A stretch of 64,000 nt of DNA from Sulfuricurvum kujiense DSM 16994. GTDB lineage: Bacteria; Campylobacterota; Campylobacteria; Campylobacterales; Sulfurimonadaceae. Where the stretch lies: positions 744,001 to 808,000 of the forward strand of contig NC_014762.1 of assembly GCF_000183725.1 (NCBI RefSeq), read 5' to 3'. Below the pieces are notes generated by a model. The model ran no database searches. It was not told the origin of the DNA and saw nothing but the letters and a program-made list of their open reading frames with translations. Position numbers and translations under genes: made by a program. Below, one piece after another: positions 26,341-35,601 of the stretch; within the stretch, counting starts at the first letter, position 1, and each line of letters begins with the position of its first letter.

Positions 26341-28305
26341 TTAGGGTGTTTTATCCTCTTCCATGCTTTTATCATAGATAGGAATCATTATCGTAAAGCA
26401 GGTTCCCGCATCGATGTTCTGAAAGGTAAGGGCACCATGGAAGTGGTCTTCGATAATTGATTTGGACATATAGAGTCCCAATCCTGTCCCGTTTTCGGAT
26501 TTTGTCGAAAAATAGGGTTCAAAAATTTTATCCGCAATAGCACCCGAAATATCTCCTGCGTTATCGCAGACATTTATAGCTATAGAACCGTCTGTTTCTT
26601 CTACAAGGATTGTAATTTTTCCTGGATGGATACCACGTTCTACGATGGCATCATGAGCGTTTTTGATCAAATTCATCAATACTTGGGTCAATTCGTTTTT
26701 TGAAAGGTACCCCATTTTATCGGTTGAAATCGTCAATGTCGTTTTGATTTTGGCATATTTTAAAAAGACATCGCACAGCCTTAAAGCCAGTTCGACGATT
26801 TCTCCGATATTTTCAGGCCGTTTCGTCTCGTCATTTTTATAATAATTGCGAAAATCATCGATGGTTTTGGACATATACTGTAAATGTTCATTGAACTGAT
26901 CATGCGATTGTTCAAAATTCCCCTCATCCCATTGCCCCAGTTTATGCTGAAAATAGAGGTTTTGTATGATGATGGCCAGGGTATTAAGCGGTTGTCTCCA
27001 TTGATGGGCGATCATGGAGATCATTTCACCCATTGCCGCATGTCTGGACTGGTGAAAAAGAATGGCATTTTTTTCTTTGATCTCTTGGCGTTGTTTGTCA
27101 ATTTTGTGTTCAAGATACTCTTGATTCTTCTCTTTTTCTATCAACAGCTCTTTTTGTAGTTGGATTTTTTCATCTTTTGCCGCATGAAATCTTTGGGCCA
27201 GGATAAGAGCGAAAAATATGATTTCGATCAAAGCCCCGAATAAAAAAGCGTACCGGTTGATATCGGTGTTTTCCAAAAAGCCGTTGAACGTTAATACCAT
27301 CATCCCCATTGTCGGCATATAAATCATGAGGGCAATGAGATAGAAGGGGGTTTGCATCTTGCCGTTTTGCCAGATTTTAACGGCAAGCGTAAGTAAAATC
27401 GTGATAAACACAGTGGAGAGAATATTAAAAAACAGTGTTGCTAAAGGTATTTCGAGATGGATTAAAACTCCCAATGTCAAAAAAGAGACAGCAAAGAGTT
27501 TGAATAACCGGTTCATTTTAGGGAAATACTTTTCCAATTCAAGGAACGTTTTGGAAAAAAGGGCCATAAATGCCAAAACTACGGTACCGACGACGTGAAG
27601 TCCCTGTTCCCACGGATGAAAGCCGATATAGAGATAACAGCCGTTGAACATAGTGACAAAAGCGATAAATGATGAGACGTATCCGATATAGTAGGCATAT
27701 ATCCGCTCACGCATCTCGACTAACAAAAATATATTCAGAATCATAATGATAAAAAGGATACCTGAGTAAAAAGGGTAAAACGTTCTTAGGGTCAAACGAC
27801 TAGGTCTAAAAAACTCTTTTTCGCTGTAAAGTGTAAAAGCACCGATTTGGGCATTGATCGTCTGTCCTTGGAGAAAGTATGTTTTTGACATCCCGGGAGC
27901 TATCGTGAGGCGAAAAGTGGGGTTTGCATCTTCGATTTGACGCTCGTTAAGGTGTGTTAAAAGTCCGGCACTGTGCTTTACCCATCCTGATTCAGTCGGT
28001 TCATAAAGATTAAAAGTGGACCAAAACGGCTCGCCAAAGTACAGGATGAAATCATTGTCTCGACTCTTGTTCTCAATAGTTAGTTTGAACCATACGGTTC
28101 CGTCTTTATATCCGAATGAAAATTGGGAAGGGACTGTCTGGGTGAAATTTTTATCGGCAATTTCATCGACCGATAAAAGCGATTTTTCATCATAAACATA
28201 AGGGATGGAAAACTTAGAAATTTGATCTGTATTTTCAGCAATTACGATTGAAGCAAATGAGGAGGAAACGTAGAATATAAATGGCAAAATAATCCGAAAA
28301 AACAT
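26341..28305 (-). CDS. orphan 7TMR-DISM sensor histidine kinase
   Basis: Membrane sensor kinase of 654 aa. I use ATG at 28305 (MFFRIILPF) with AGGAG seven bases upstream; an ATG at 28338 lies before that site. Layout: signal sequence, periplasmic DISM extracellular domain (about 25-165), seven-helix membrane region (about 175-375), coiled coil (375-425), HisKA box with H434 in MIAHQWRQPLN, N box NLIKNAHDAI, and ATPase motifs around SENGTGLGLYMSK. DISM domains are thought to bind carbohydrates or other small ligands. No response regulator lies next to it. A paralogue is at 42052-44028. Confidence 0.9.
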   Translation of the reverse strand: MFFRIILPFIFYVSSSFASIVIAENTDQISKFSIPYVYDEKSLLSVDEIADKNFTQTVPSQFSFGYKDGTVWFKLTIENKSRDNDFILYFGEPFWSTFNLYEPTESGWVKHSAGLLTHLNERQIEDANPTFRLTIAPGMSKTYFLQGQTINAQIGAFTLYSEKEFFRPSRLTLRTFYPFYSGILFIIMILNIFLLVEMRERIYAYYIGYVSSFIAFVTMFNGCYLYIGFHPWEQGLHVVGTVVLAFMALFSKTFLELEKYFPKMNRLFKLFAVSFLTLGVLIHLEIPLATLFFNILSTVFITILLTLAVKIWQNGKMQTPFYLIALMIYMPTMGMMVLTFNGFLENTDINRYAFLFGALIEIIFFALILAQRFHAAKDEKIQLQKELLIEKEKNQEYLEHKIDKQRQEIKEKNAILFHQSRHAAMGEMISMIAHQWRQPLNTLAIIIQNLYFQHKLGQWDEGNFEQSHDQFNEHLQYMSKTIDDFRNYYKNDETKRPENIGEIVELALRLCDVFLKYAKIKTTLTISTDKMGYLSKNELTQVLMNLIKNAHDAIVERGIHPGKITILVEETDGSIAINVCDNAGDISGAIADKIFEPYFSTKSENGTGLGLYMSKSIIEDHFHGALTFQNIDAGTCFTIMIPIYDKSMEEDKTP

Positions 28306-28376
28306 CCCCTCTCTCCTCTCTCTATCGGCATTTAGCATAAAAAATTATTATACAGCAATAACTCTCAAGCTTTATA

Positions 28377-29342
28377 TTAAATTTTGCTCCAGAGTTTTTC
28401 GCTTAGTTTAAGCTCTTCGATCAGTCCGATCGTATAATGCAGGGTATTGACATATTCCATTGCTTGTTTGTACTCGAGAAGCGAGGTAAATACGGAAGGT
28501 TCAAAAAGGTCTTTACCCGTATTGATGGCAACGTGAATATGATTTTGGACAAAAGAGATGAAAAGGGGGTGAGGGATCTTTTTTTGAAAATCTACAATTC
28601 TTTGCATCATTGAATGGGTTAGAATATAGCGCGTTTCGATAGGGTCATTGCCGTAAACAACGAATTGCTTTTCAAATTCCGGATCGTCCAATTGTATTAC
28701 TTTGTCACGTGAGAGATTTATGGACTGCAGCCATCCTCCGATCAAATCACCGAATGTTTTTTCGGCAAGATCGGGGAGAACAACCGTTTTGCTTTTAACG
28801 TATTTATTGAATTCTGCGACAAGAAAAAGCCCTCGGAACAGCGTATGCCATTGGGTTCGCCCTTTGGAATCTCGGGTCTGGTATTCGGCATGGATATCGG
28901 AAAATTCGATGGGGATATTGTGAACCGATCCTCTGACACAATCGTTACCGCCGTATCGGTCGATAGAGTGGTTAAACAATGCCGAGCGTTCGAAAAGATG
29001 ACGGGGTAGAAACAGATAGGGGGTATAGCTTAGCTGCGGATCGATGGCTTGAATGAGAGGAGAGATGATCCGTTCTTTGAAGTCTTTCGTATAGTCGCGG
29101 ATCAGCATTTTATAGATAACTCCGCCGAGTGCGACCATCCCGACAAACAAAAAAATCATGAACGGAGAGAAAAGACCGAAGCGTTCTTCAATCCAGAATG
29201 CGATAACTAAGAAAATAACGGCACCAATGACTCCATAAAATTTCATTTGAGAAAGGATAGCTATCCGCGTTTTTTCGAGTTCACTCAGCTGCGGATAGAG
29301 CTCTTTGTAATAAAAATCGGTGAGCTCGGATACAGATTTCAT
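28377..29342 (-). CDS. DUF3137 membrane protein
   Basis: A 321 aa protein with two membrane helices near the N-terminus (about 33-50 and 57-77) and a soluble domain after it containing HTLFRGLFLVAEFNK, the typical DUF3137 segment. It overlaps the lemA stop by four bases on the same strand. LemA-DUF3137 pairs are common in bacteria and are thought to work together at the envelope, but their function is not known. Confidence 0.82.
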   Translation of the reverse strand: MKSVSELTDFYYKELYPQLSELEKTRIAILSQMKFYGVIGAVIFLVIAFWIEERFGLFSPFMIFLFVGMVALGGVIYKMLIRDYTKDFKERIISPLIQAIDPQLSYTPYLFLPRHLFERSALFNHSIDRYGGNDCVRGSVHNIPIEFSDIHAEYQTRDSKGRTQWHTLFRGLFLVAEFNKYVKSKTVVLPDLAEKTFGDLIGGWLQSINLSRDKVIQLDDPEFEKQFVVYGNDPIETRYILTHSMMQRIVDFQKKIPHPLFISFVQNHIHVAINTGKDLFEPSVFTSLLEYKQAMEYVNTLHYTIGLIEELKLSEKLWSKI

Positions 29343-29899
29343 GATCGGTTGAATAACTCTTTGACGTTGATATTTTGGCGTTCATTGAGAGTGATTTCAA
29401 AAACGGTGCGTCGGCTCAGATTCATCCATCCGGCCAACAGATTGGTCGGGAACATCTCTATGGCATTGTTGAGGTCGGTGACCGATTGATTGTAGGCACG
29501 GCGGGCGGCAGAAATCTGCTCTTCGATTTCATTGAGCGAACGCATCAGATGACTAATATTTTCATTGGCTTTGAGATCGGGATACGCCTCCATCGCAACG
29601 GTGATGGATCCCAGAGCCGCTGAGAGTTTTTGATCATACGCAATTTTCTGCTCATTTGTGAGATTTGGCTTCATCGCCTCTGCACGGAGCTCGGTAACTT
29701 TTTCCAATACGGACTTTTCATGTTCCATATACCGTTCAACCGAAGCCACGAGATTCGGGATCAGATCAAACCGTTTTTTGAGAACGGCATCAACACTTGC
29801 AAAGATATTATCAACCTGATTTTTTTTGCCGATGAGTGAGTTGTACATTAAAACAGTAATTACAACGAGGAGAATGAGAATAACAATAAACAGATTCAT
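29339..29899 (-). CDS. lemA: LemA family protein
   Basis: A 186 aa protein with one N-terminal membrane helix (about 2-20), then YNSLIGKKNQVDNIFASVDAVLKKRFDLIPNLV, the family hallmark, and helical segments to the end (EEQISAARRAYNQSVTDLNN). LemA proteins have an N-out topology with the helical domain facing the cytoplasm or periplasm depending on the member. First gene of a two-gene operon with DUF3137. Function unknown. Confidence 0.93.
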   Translation of the reverse strand: MNLFIVILILLVVITVLMYNSLIGKKNQVDNIFASVDAVLKKRFDLIPNLVASVERYMEHEKSVLEKVTELRAEAMKPNLTNEQKIAYDQKLSAALGSITVAMEAYPDLKANENISHLMRSLNEIEEQISAARRAYNQSVTDLNNAIEMFPTNLLAGWMNLSRRTVFEITLNERQNINVKELFNRS

Positions 29900-29984
29900 T
29901 ATATTTCCTTTTGTGAAGTAGTCCTTAATTTTAAGCGAAATTTTCTAAAGAGAGGTTTATAGTTATTTAAATAGGAGGTGTGAT

Positions 29985-30266
29985 ATGCAAGTTACTTCAT
30001 ATACTTTTCAAACGCCTTATCCTCAACCGTTTCAGGTAGGCCGTCCTGATCCTGCCAGCACAAAAAAAGAGGATAGTACTCAAAATACAGGGGCGGTAGA
30101 AAACCAGAAAGTCTCAGTCGGTGAGGCCAAAATCAAACCGACTCTTGATTCGGGGATTTATGTTTCTCTGAGCACGCTTGAATCGGGCAGTTCACAAAAG
30201 GGTGTTTCCGAATTTAAATCGTTAAGCAGCGTCAATCAGGCACAAAAAGCTTATTCGGTCAATTGA
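29985..30266 (+). CDS. hypothetical protein, 93 residues
   Basis: A small soluble-looking protein with an excellent ribosome site (AGGAGG at 29971-29976). The sequence is Ser/Thr/Gln/Pro-rich and low in hydrophobics, with no signal peptide, so it is likely intrinsically disordered; the end (FKSLSSVNQAQKAYSVN) looks like a short helix. It is not recognised. The style recalls small proteins associated with flagellar or export systems, but nothing next to it supports that. Its last 16 bases overlap the convergent YjdF-like gene. Confidence 0.6.
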   Translation: MQVTSYTFQTPYPQPFQVGRPDPASTKKEDSTQNTGAVENQKVSVGEAKIKPTLDSGIYVSLSTLESGSSQKGVSEFKSLSSVNQAQKAYSVN

Positions 30267-30871
30267 TAAAGATCGTTTGAGAGTGTACGGCGCGAGCGTC
30301 GTATAAAAGGGGTATGCAGGAGTGCCGCGATGAGTGCTCCGAGATAGCCGCATGCCATATCTTTCTGCGCATCCCACTGATCTCCCTGGATTCCTAAAAA
30401 TGCGGTTCCCAAGTCAGGATGTGTCATTTGGGTAATGAGCCATTCGGCTACTTCATAAAATCCGGAAGCGGAAAATAGAAAAAGAAGGGTAAGAGTTGAT
30501 ATGAGCTTATGCGATTTTTGAAAGGATGAGAACCATTCATAAAACGGTAAAAAGAGTAACAGCCCAAACAGAAAGTGAATGAGGCGGTCATAATGGTTGC
30601 GTTCGAACCCGAAAAAATCGGTAACGGGTGTGAAATAGGGCATTTCGCTGTAGGTGTAGTGTGCGCCGATTCCATGTAAAACAAAAAACACAAAGAGCAT
30701 CCAGGCACTTGCATTGGAAAAACCGAACCGTTTCTCGCTCCCAATAATAATCGGTAGAGCTATAAAGACCAAAATATTTTCCAGCGCCCAGTCATTCCGA
30801 TAGGATGGATGGATTGCCAATACCAGCCAAATAAAAATATAAACGATAAAAAGAGAAGGTTTGAGTTTCAT
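30251..30871 (-). CDS. YjdF-like (DUF2238) membrane protein
   Basis: A 206 aa integral membrane protein. The start is ATG at 30871 (MKLKPSLFIVYIFIW); an open frame that continues upstream reads through the tRNA-Asp gene and is not real. About six membrane segments are seen. Conserved DUF2238 features are ENILVF, the HGIGAHYTYSEMP stretch, FGFERNHYDRLIHFLFGL and EVAEW...QGDQWDAQKDM. Function unknown. It lies just downstream of the tRNA operon on the same strand and may receive readthrough. Confidence 0.85.
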   Translation of the reverse strand: MKLKPSLFIVYIFIWLVLAIHPSYRNDWALENILVFIALPIIIGSEKRFGFSNASAWMLFVFFVLHGIGAHYTYSEMPYFTPVTDFFGFERNHYDRLIHFLFGLLLFLPFYEWFSSFQKSHKLISTLTLLFLFSASGFYEVAEWLITQMTHPDLGTAFLGIQGDQWDAQKDMACGYLGALIAALLHTPFIRRSRRTLSNDLYQLTE

Positions 30872-30932
30872 TTGAATATGATAGCATAATAGAAAGATAC
30901 AATGTGATTGTTTTAGAAAGAGAGAGTAAAGG

Positions 30933-31009
30933 TGGCGCAGCGGACGGGACTCGAACCCGCGACCTCCTGCGTGACAGGCAGGCATTCTAACCAACTGAAC
31001 TACCGCTGC
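30933..31009 (-). tRNA. tRNA-Asp(GTC), copy 2
   Basis: The minus strand folds as a cloverleaf: acceptor GCAGCGG/CCGCTGC, discriminator G, encoded CCA, anticodon stem CCTGC/GCAGG with loop CTGTCAC and T-arm with GGTTCGAGTCC. Last gene of the tRNA array; identical to the copy at 31129-31205. Confidence 0.97.
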
Positions 31010-31021
31010 AACCTAAACGAA

Positions 31022-31097
31022 TGGTGGGAATTACAAGACTCGAACTTGTGACATCTACCTTGTAAGGGTAGCGCTCTACCAACTGAGCTAAACTCCC
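31022..31097 (-). tRNA. tRNA-Val(TAC), copy 2
   Basis: Acceptor GGGAGTT/AATTCCC, discriminator A, encoded CCA, anticodon stem CTACC/GGTAG with loop CTTACAA. Identical to the copy at 31218-31293. Confidence 0.97.
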
Positions 31098-31128
31098 GTG
31101 AGTTTAAAAAATAAATCGAAATAACATA

Positions 31129-31205
31129 TGGCGCAGCGGACGGGACTCGAACCCGCGACCTCCTGCGTGACAGGCAGGCATTCTAACCAACTGAACTACC
31201 GCTGC
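31129..31205 (-). tRNA. tRNA-Asp(GTC), copy 1
   Basis: Same cloverleaf and sequence as the copy at 30933-31009, with encoded CCA. Confidence 0.97.
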
Positions 31206-31217
31206 AGCCAAAAATTA

Positions 31218-31293
31218 TGGTGGGAATTACAAGACTCGAACTTGTGACATCTACCTTGTAAGGGTAGCGCTCTACCAACTGAGCTAAACTCCC
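31218..31293 (-). tRNA. tRNA-Val(TAC), copy 1
   Basis: Same sequence as the copy at 31022-31097. Twelve bases separate it from the following tRNA-Asp, the same Val-Asp spacing as in the second pair. Confidence 0.97.
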
Positions 31294-31315
31294 GAAAAAT
31301 ATCTATTCGAACAAA

Positions 31316-31391
31316 TGGCGACCCCTAAAGGATTTGAACCTCTGTTCCTACCATGAAGTGATAGTGTCCTTGGCCACTAGACGAAAGGGTC
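31316..31391 (-). tRNA. tRNA-Glu(TTC)
   Basis: Acceptor GACCCTT pairs with AGGGGTC (one G-T pair), discriminator G, encoded CCA. The anticodon loop ACTTCAT is closed by CTATC/GGTAG. T-arm contains GGTTCAAATCC. Confidence 0.96.
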
Positions 31392-31407
31392 ACTTATATC
31401 AACAATA

Positions 31408-31483
31408 TGGTGTCCCGTGATGGATTCGAACCATCGACCCCCTCATTAAAAGTGAGATGCTCTACCGGCTGAGCTAACGAGAC
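31408..31483 (-). tRNA. tRNA-Lys(TTT)
   Basis: First gene of the array. Acceptor GTCTCGT/ACGGGAC, discriminator A, encoded CCA, anticodon loop CTTTTAA, T-arm GGTTCGAATCC. The operon promoter lies 39 bases upstream. Confidence 0.97.
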
Positions 31484-31521
31484 CTCTTCAATCATCAAAA
31501 CTCGGTGATTGTGAGGGCGAA

Positions 31522-31550
31522 ATTATAGGGGAAAGATGTTGTTTTGTCAA
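31522..31550 (-). promoter_or_regulatory. consensus sigma70 promoter of the tRNA operon
   Basis: On the minus strand TTGACA (31550-31545), a 17-base spacer and TATAAT (31527-31522): both hexamers and the spacing are perfect. It points at the Lys-Glu-Val-Asp-Val-Asp array. A perfect -35 is unusual for this phylum and fits a gene set with very high expression. Confidence 0.85.
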
Positions 31551-31564
31551 GGAAAAAAAGCGAT

Positions 31565-32656
31565 TTAGGTAAAAAATAATTCTTTATCAATATTTAGAAG
31601 CATTTTAACGGCCATTAAGACACTCTGTTCTTGGATATAGTTACGATCTCCTTCGAAGTAAAAACGTTCGGTATGTACGGAGGTTTTGGAGCGTGCACTG
31701 ATATAGACGGTTCCGACCGGCTTGGCTTCACTGCCGCCGGTAGGGCCTGCAATGCCGCTGATCGAGAGGGCATAATCGGCAAAACTGACATTCATTGCCC
31801 CCTCTGACATCTCTAAAACAACTTCGGCACTCACCGCACCGTGTTGTTCCAATGCCGCCTCGTCAACGGCAAGCCAGTTGGCTTTGAGGGTATTGGAATA
31901 GGTAATCAGTGAACCGTCAAAAATATTAGACGCACCGCTTTGGGAAGTAAAAAAATGGGCGAGCGATCCGCCGCTGCAGCTTTCGGCAAAAGAGAGTTTT
32001 TTATGGTGATGACTCAATTTTTCAATAATAAATGCGGCAATATTGGTGGCGGCAATGACCTTATGATGCATGAGCCCGCGTGCGGATGCGATAAACTGCG
32101 AGAGATTTCCGTGCTTCCGTGTCTGGATACGGATTTTGAGCCATCCTTCGATGAGTTCGCTAAATTCAAGTCTTACATCGAAATTTTGGGCTAGCGGTTC
32201 GAGGAGGGTTTGGGCACTCAGAAGTTCTTCGTTAAAAAGATGAATAGTGGCATAACGTGATTCTTCATCGATGAGTATCGGAGGGAGAACTTTCCCTTCA
32301 TTTGCCAAAACTACATTAATCTCAGACGTGTTATGGGTGAGAAGATAGCTGCCGTTTTCGAGAATACTGGCACGCGAGGGGATAAGCATCTGCTCTTTTA
32401 AAACCTGATTGTCGGCGGTCACCGTGCTTAGGAGTTTTCCAACGATGGTAAAGGTGTTTTTGGTCGTAACGATGATGAGTTTCGATTCGTGTTTCAAAAG
32501 TCCTTCAAGGTGCAGAAACAACCCTTTGTCCGACTCTTCAAAATAGTTGATCGAGTCGATAGAAGCAAGACGATTTTTAATACTTCGGAGGATATAGCGT
32601 TCATACGCTTCATTCAAAATCAGCCGATTACCTACGAAAATAACATCACGTTTCAT
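31565..32656 (-). CDS. CinA family protein with nicotinamide-nucleotide amidohydrolase domain
   Basis: A 363 aa protein. The C-terminal part (about 205-360) is the PncC/CinA amidohydrolase, which deamidates NMN in pyridine nucleotide recycling; its motifs LSFAESCSGGSLAHFFTS, GSLITYSN and SISGIAGPTGG are intact. The N-terminal 200 residues are shorter and poorly matching compared with the MoCF/COG1058 domain of full CinA and may be degenerate. It is divergent from ileS; its end lies next to the tRNA promoter. Confidence 0.83.
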   Translation of the reverse strand: MKRDVIFVGNRLILNEAYERYILRSIKNRLASIDSINYFEESDKGLFLHLEGLLKHESKLIIVTTKNTFTIVGKLLSTVTADNQVLKEQMLIPSRASILENGSYLLTHNTSEINVVLANEGKVLPPILIDEESRYATIHLFNEELLSAQTLLEPLAQNFDVRLEFSELIEGWLKIRIQTRKHGNLSQFIASARGLMHHKVIAATNIAAFIIEKLSHHHKKLSFAESCSGGSLAHFFTSQSGASNIFDGSLITYSNTLKANWLAVDEAALEQHGAVSAEVVLEMSEGAMNVSFADYALSISGIAGPTGGSEAKPVGTVYISARSKTSVHTERFYFEGDRNYIQEQSVLMAVKMLLNIDKELFFT

Positions 32657-32730
32657 TGGTTAAATCCTATTTGTTGCATAGCAAATTTTTTATCTGCCCA
32701 AAGGGCAAGCTTTAGTGCCATAGCGGCAAG

Positions 32731-32760
32731 CGCAGCTAAAGGGATTTTATTCCTTTGGCG
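32731..32760. repeat. weak copy of a dispersed intergenic repeat
   Basis: CGCAGCTAAAGGG followed after a short spacer by CCTTTGGCG. It resembles the 3' half of the elements at 35723-35776 and 55783-55838 (GCGTAGCCAAAGG ... TTGGCG) and can form the same imperfect hairpin. It lies in the divergent gap between cinA and ileS. Confidence 0.4.
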
Positions 32761-32812
32761 TTTTTCATCAAGAGTATAGCACAGTGACAGCAAAATTTAA
32801 TCACCCAAACGC

Positions 32813-32818
32813 TATAAT
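32813..32818 (+). promoter_or_regulatory. -10 box for ileS
   Basis: TATAAT with GC just before it, 26 bases ahead of the ileS ATG; AAGGT precedes the start codon. No obvious -35. Confidence 0.5.
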
Positions 32819-32844
32819 GCACCACTTTTTATATAAGGTAACAG

Positions 32845-35601
32845 ATGGATTATAAAGAGACCCTCCTTCTACCTCAGACCGAATTTCCGATGCGCGGAAA
32901 TTTGGTTCAAAACGAGCCTGCGCGCTATGCCGCATGGATTGCCAAAGACGTTTACGGCCGAATGAAAGCAAATCGTAAAGATGCGCAAAGTTTTACATTG
33001 CACGACGGTCCTCCGTATGCCAACGGACATACCCATATCGGGCATGCATTGAACAAAGTCCTTAAAGATATTATTGTCAAATATCATTATTTTAACGGAA
33101 AATCGGTTCGCTTTACTCCCGGCTGGGACTGTCACGGTCTTCCGATCGAGCAGCAGGTCGAGAAAAAACTGGGCGGGAAGCAGAAAAAAGAGCTTCTCAC
33201 TACCGCTGAAGTGCGCCAAATGTGCCGCGATCATGCAAAAGAGTTTATCGATATTCAGCGCGAAGAATTTAAAAAACTGGGCGTTGTCGCCGATTGGGAC
33301 AATCCGTATCTGACGATGGATTCCAAGTTTGAAGCCAACATTTACCGTACTCTTTGTTCGGTTGCCAAAAAAGGGCTGTTGATCGAGCGTTCAAAACCGG
33401 TTTACTGGAGCTGGGCGGAGCGTACCGCACTTGCCGAAGCGGAAGTCGAATACGAAGACAAAGAAGACTACTCGATTTACGTCGCGTTTGAGCTCAATGA
33501 CGATGCCAAAGTACGTGCCGGGATTGAGGGGAAAGCGGCGATCGTCATCTGGACGACGACACCGTGGACGTTGCCGGCGAATACGGGGATCTCTCTAAAT
33601 CCCGATGAAGTATACGTACGAACGTCAGACGGATATATCGTCGCGGAAAAACGCTACAACGCACTGATCGAAGAGGGTGTATTCACCGGAACCGTCGTAC
33701 AAAAAATCGAAGCGAAAAAATTTGAAAACAGCTATGCGATCAACCCGCTAAACGGCCGCGGATCTCATTTGGTTCTCGGGGAACACGTATTGATGGAGAA
33801 CGGTTCGGGGTGTGTTCATACCGCGCCGGGGCATGGGGAAGACGACTACCGCGTAGGTCTTCGCTATAACCTCGAAGTGGTAATGCCGGTCGATGAGACG
33901 GGATGCTACGATCAGACGGTCGTACGAGAAAAACTTCTTCCGAATGCCGAAGAGTTTGTCGGAACCCATATTTTCAAAGCGAACGAGCCGATTATCGCCC
34001 TTTTAGGCGAAAGTGCGTTGAAAGTCTCCAAATTCCGCCACTCCTACCCGCACTGTTGGCGTTCCCATACACCGCTTATCTATCGTGCGACAAAACAGTG
34101 GTTTATCAGCGTGGACGGAACCCCTGAGGGGGAGAGCAAAACACTTCGAGAAATCGCGCAGGCTGAAGTGGCTAAAACGGCATTTTATCCGGAGAGCGGG
34201 CGTAACCGTCTAGGTTCTATGGTCGAAAACCGCCCGGACTGGTGTATCTCTCGTCAGCGTGACTGGGGAGTTCCGATCGCATTTTTCCGGGTCAAAGCGA
34301 CGGGTGAAGTGATCTTGGATGAGAAGGTGCTCAACTATATCGCGATGATTTTCGAGATGCACAGCACCGATGCGTGGTATTCGATGAGCATCGAAGAGCT
34401 CCTGTATCCGGGATCGGGATACAAAGCCGATGAACTCGAAAAAGTTTCCGATATTTTGGACGTCTGGTTTGACAGCGGCTCGACGTGGAATGCGGTACTC
34501 AAATCCCGCAACTACGATGCCGGGCAATATCCTGCCGATTTGTATATCGAGGGTTCAGACCAGCATCGCGGATGGTTCCAATCCTCCCTCTTTTTGAGTA
34601 CGGCAGTGGAACATATCGCTCCGTATAAAGCGCTCCTCACTCACGGCTTTACCGTCGATGAGAAGGGCGAGAAGATGTCAAAATCCAAAGGGAACGTCGT
34701 TGCCCCAGAATCGGTTCTCAAAGAGTACGGGTCTGAGATTTTGCGTTTATGGGTTGCGATGAGCGATTATCAGGGAGATTTGAAAATCTCCGGTAATATT
34801 CTCAAACAAACGGCCGATCAATACCGTAAGCTTCGTAATACGTTTCGTATTATGCTGGCGAATCTCGATGGTCTTGAAGAGGTTGTCCCTTACTCTGAGA
34901 TGGGCGAAATCGATAAATGGATCGTTGCCAAAGCCAAAGAGGTGTTTGACGAGACCCATCGTTTATTCGGAGAATACAATTTCGTTCACGGAATGAGCGC
35001 TTTGAACTATTTCATCGTGAATGAACTCAGCGGTGTCTATATCGATATCACGAAAGACCGTATGTATTGTGATGCAGCTGATTCAGCGGAGCGCCGCTCA
35101 ACCCAGAGTGCCATGGCGATTATCGCTAAATCGATGCTGGGACTGATCGCTCCGATTTTGACCTATACCGCCGATGAGATTTTCGAAAATGCACCCTCAG
35201 TCATCAAAGGATCGGCAAACGACATTTTCGATGTCACGTATGCCTCGATCGAGAGTGTTGAAAGCAGTTGGGACGAAGCAACGATGAAAGTGATTCGTGA
35301 GAAATTCAATGAGATCGTAGACGGATTGAAAAAAGAGAAAGTGATCAAGAATACCCTTGAACTCGTTATCTCAACAAAATCAGAGTGCGCCAAAGAAATG
35401 AAAAAAGCGGATATCGAAGAGTATCTTGTCATCTCTAAATGGTGTGCTTGTGAGCTGAAAGATATTTTGGGAACGTTTGAGATCGAAGGGGAGACGTTTA
35501 ATATCGCCCTTGCATCCAAAGCAAAATGCCCTCGCTGCTGGAAATATCACAGTGAAGACGAAGAGACATTGTGTCCCCGTTGTGCGCAGGTCGTTGCCTA
35601 A
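32845..35601 (+). CDS. ileS: isoleucyl-tRNA synthetase
   Basis: Charges tRNA-Ile. The 918 aa match the bacterial class. The HIGH motif is HIGH at 64-67 (in GHTHIGHALNK), the CP1 editing domain follows with TTTPWTLPAN, and the KMSKS signature is at 610-614. A C-terminal zinc ribbon is intact (CPRCWKY...CPRC, about 892-910). The stop codon overlaps the ATG of a small membrane protein (TAATG). Confidence 0.97.
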   Translation: MDYKETLLLPQTEFPMRGNLVQNEPARYAAWIAKDVYGRMKANRKDAQSFTLHDGPPYANGHTHIGHALNKVLKDIIVKYHYFNGKSVRFTPGWDCHGLPIEQQVEKKLGGKQKKELLTTAEVRQMCRDHAKEFIDIQREEFKKLGVVADWDNPYLTMDSKFEANIYRTLCSVAKKGLLIERSKPVYWSWAERTALAEAEVEYEDKEDYSIYVAFELNDDAKVRAGIEGKAAIVIWTTTPWTLPANTGISLNPDEVYVRTSDGYIVAEKRYNALIEEGVFTGTVVQKIEAKKFENSYAINPLNGRGSHLVLGEHVLMENGSGCVHTAPGHGEDDYRVGLRYNLEVVMPVDETGCYDQTVVREKLLPNAEEFVGTHIFKANEPIIALLGESALKVSKFRHSYPHCWRSHTPLIYRATKQWFISVDGTPEGESKTLREIAQAEVAKTAFYPESGRNRLGSMVENRPDWCISRQRDWGVPIAFFRVKATGEVILDEKVLNYIAMIFEMHSTDAWYSMSIEELLYPGSGYKADELEKVSDILDVWFDSGSTWNAVLKSRNYDAGQYPADLYIEGSDQHRGWFQSSLFLSTAVEHIAPYKALLTHGFTVDEKGEKMSKSKGNVVAPESVLKEYGSEILRLWVAMSDYQGDLKISGNILKQTADQYRKLRNTFRIMLANLDGLEEVVPYSEMGEIDKWIVAKAKEVFDETHRLFGEYNFVHGMSALNYFIVNELSGVYIDITKDRMYCDAADSAERRSTQSAMAIIAKSMLGLIAPILTYTADEIFENAPSVIKGSANDIFDVTYASIESVESSWDEATMKVIREKFNEIVDGLKKEKVIKNTLELVISTKSECAKEMKKADIEEYLVISKWCACELKDILGTFEIEGETFNIALASKAKCPRCWKYHSEDEETLCPRCAQVVA

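Noticed and set aside
30872-30994. Long N-terminal extension of the YjdF-like protein
   Set aside because: It would be translated from the tRNA-Asp gene; the internal ATG at 30871 starts the first hydrophobic segment.
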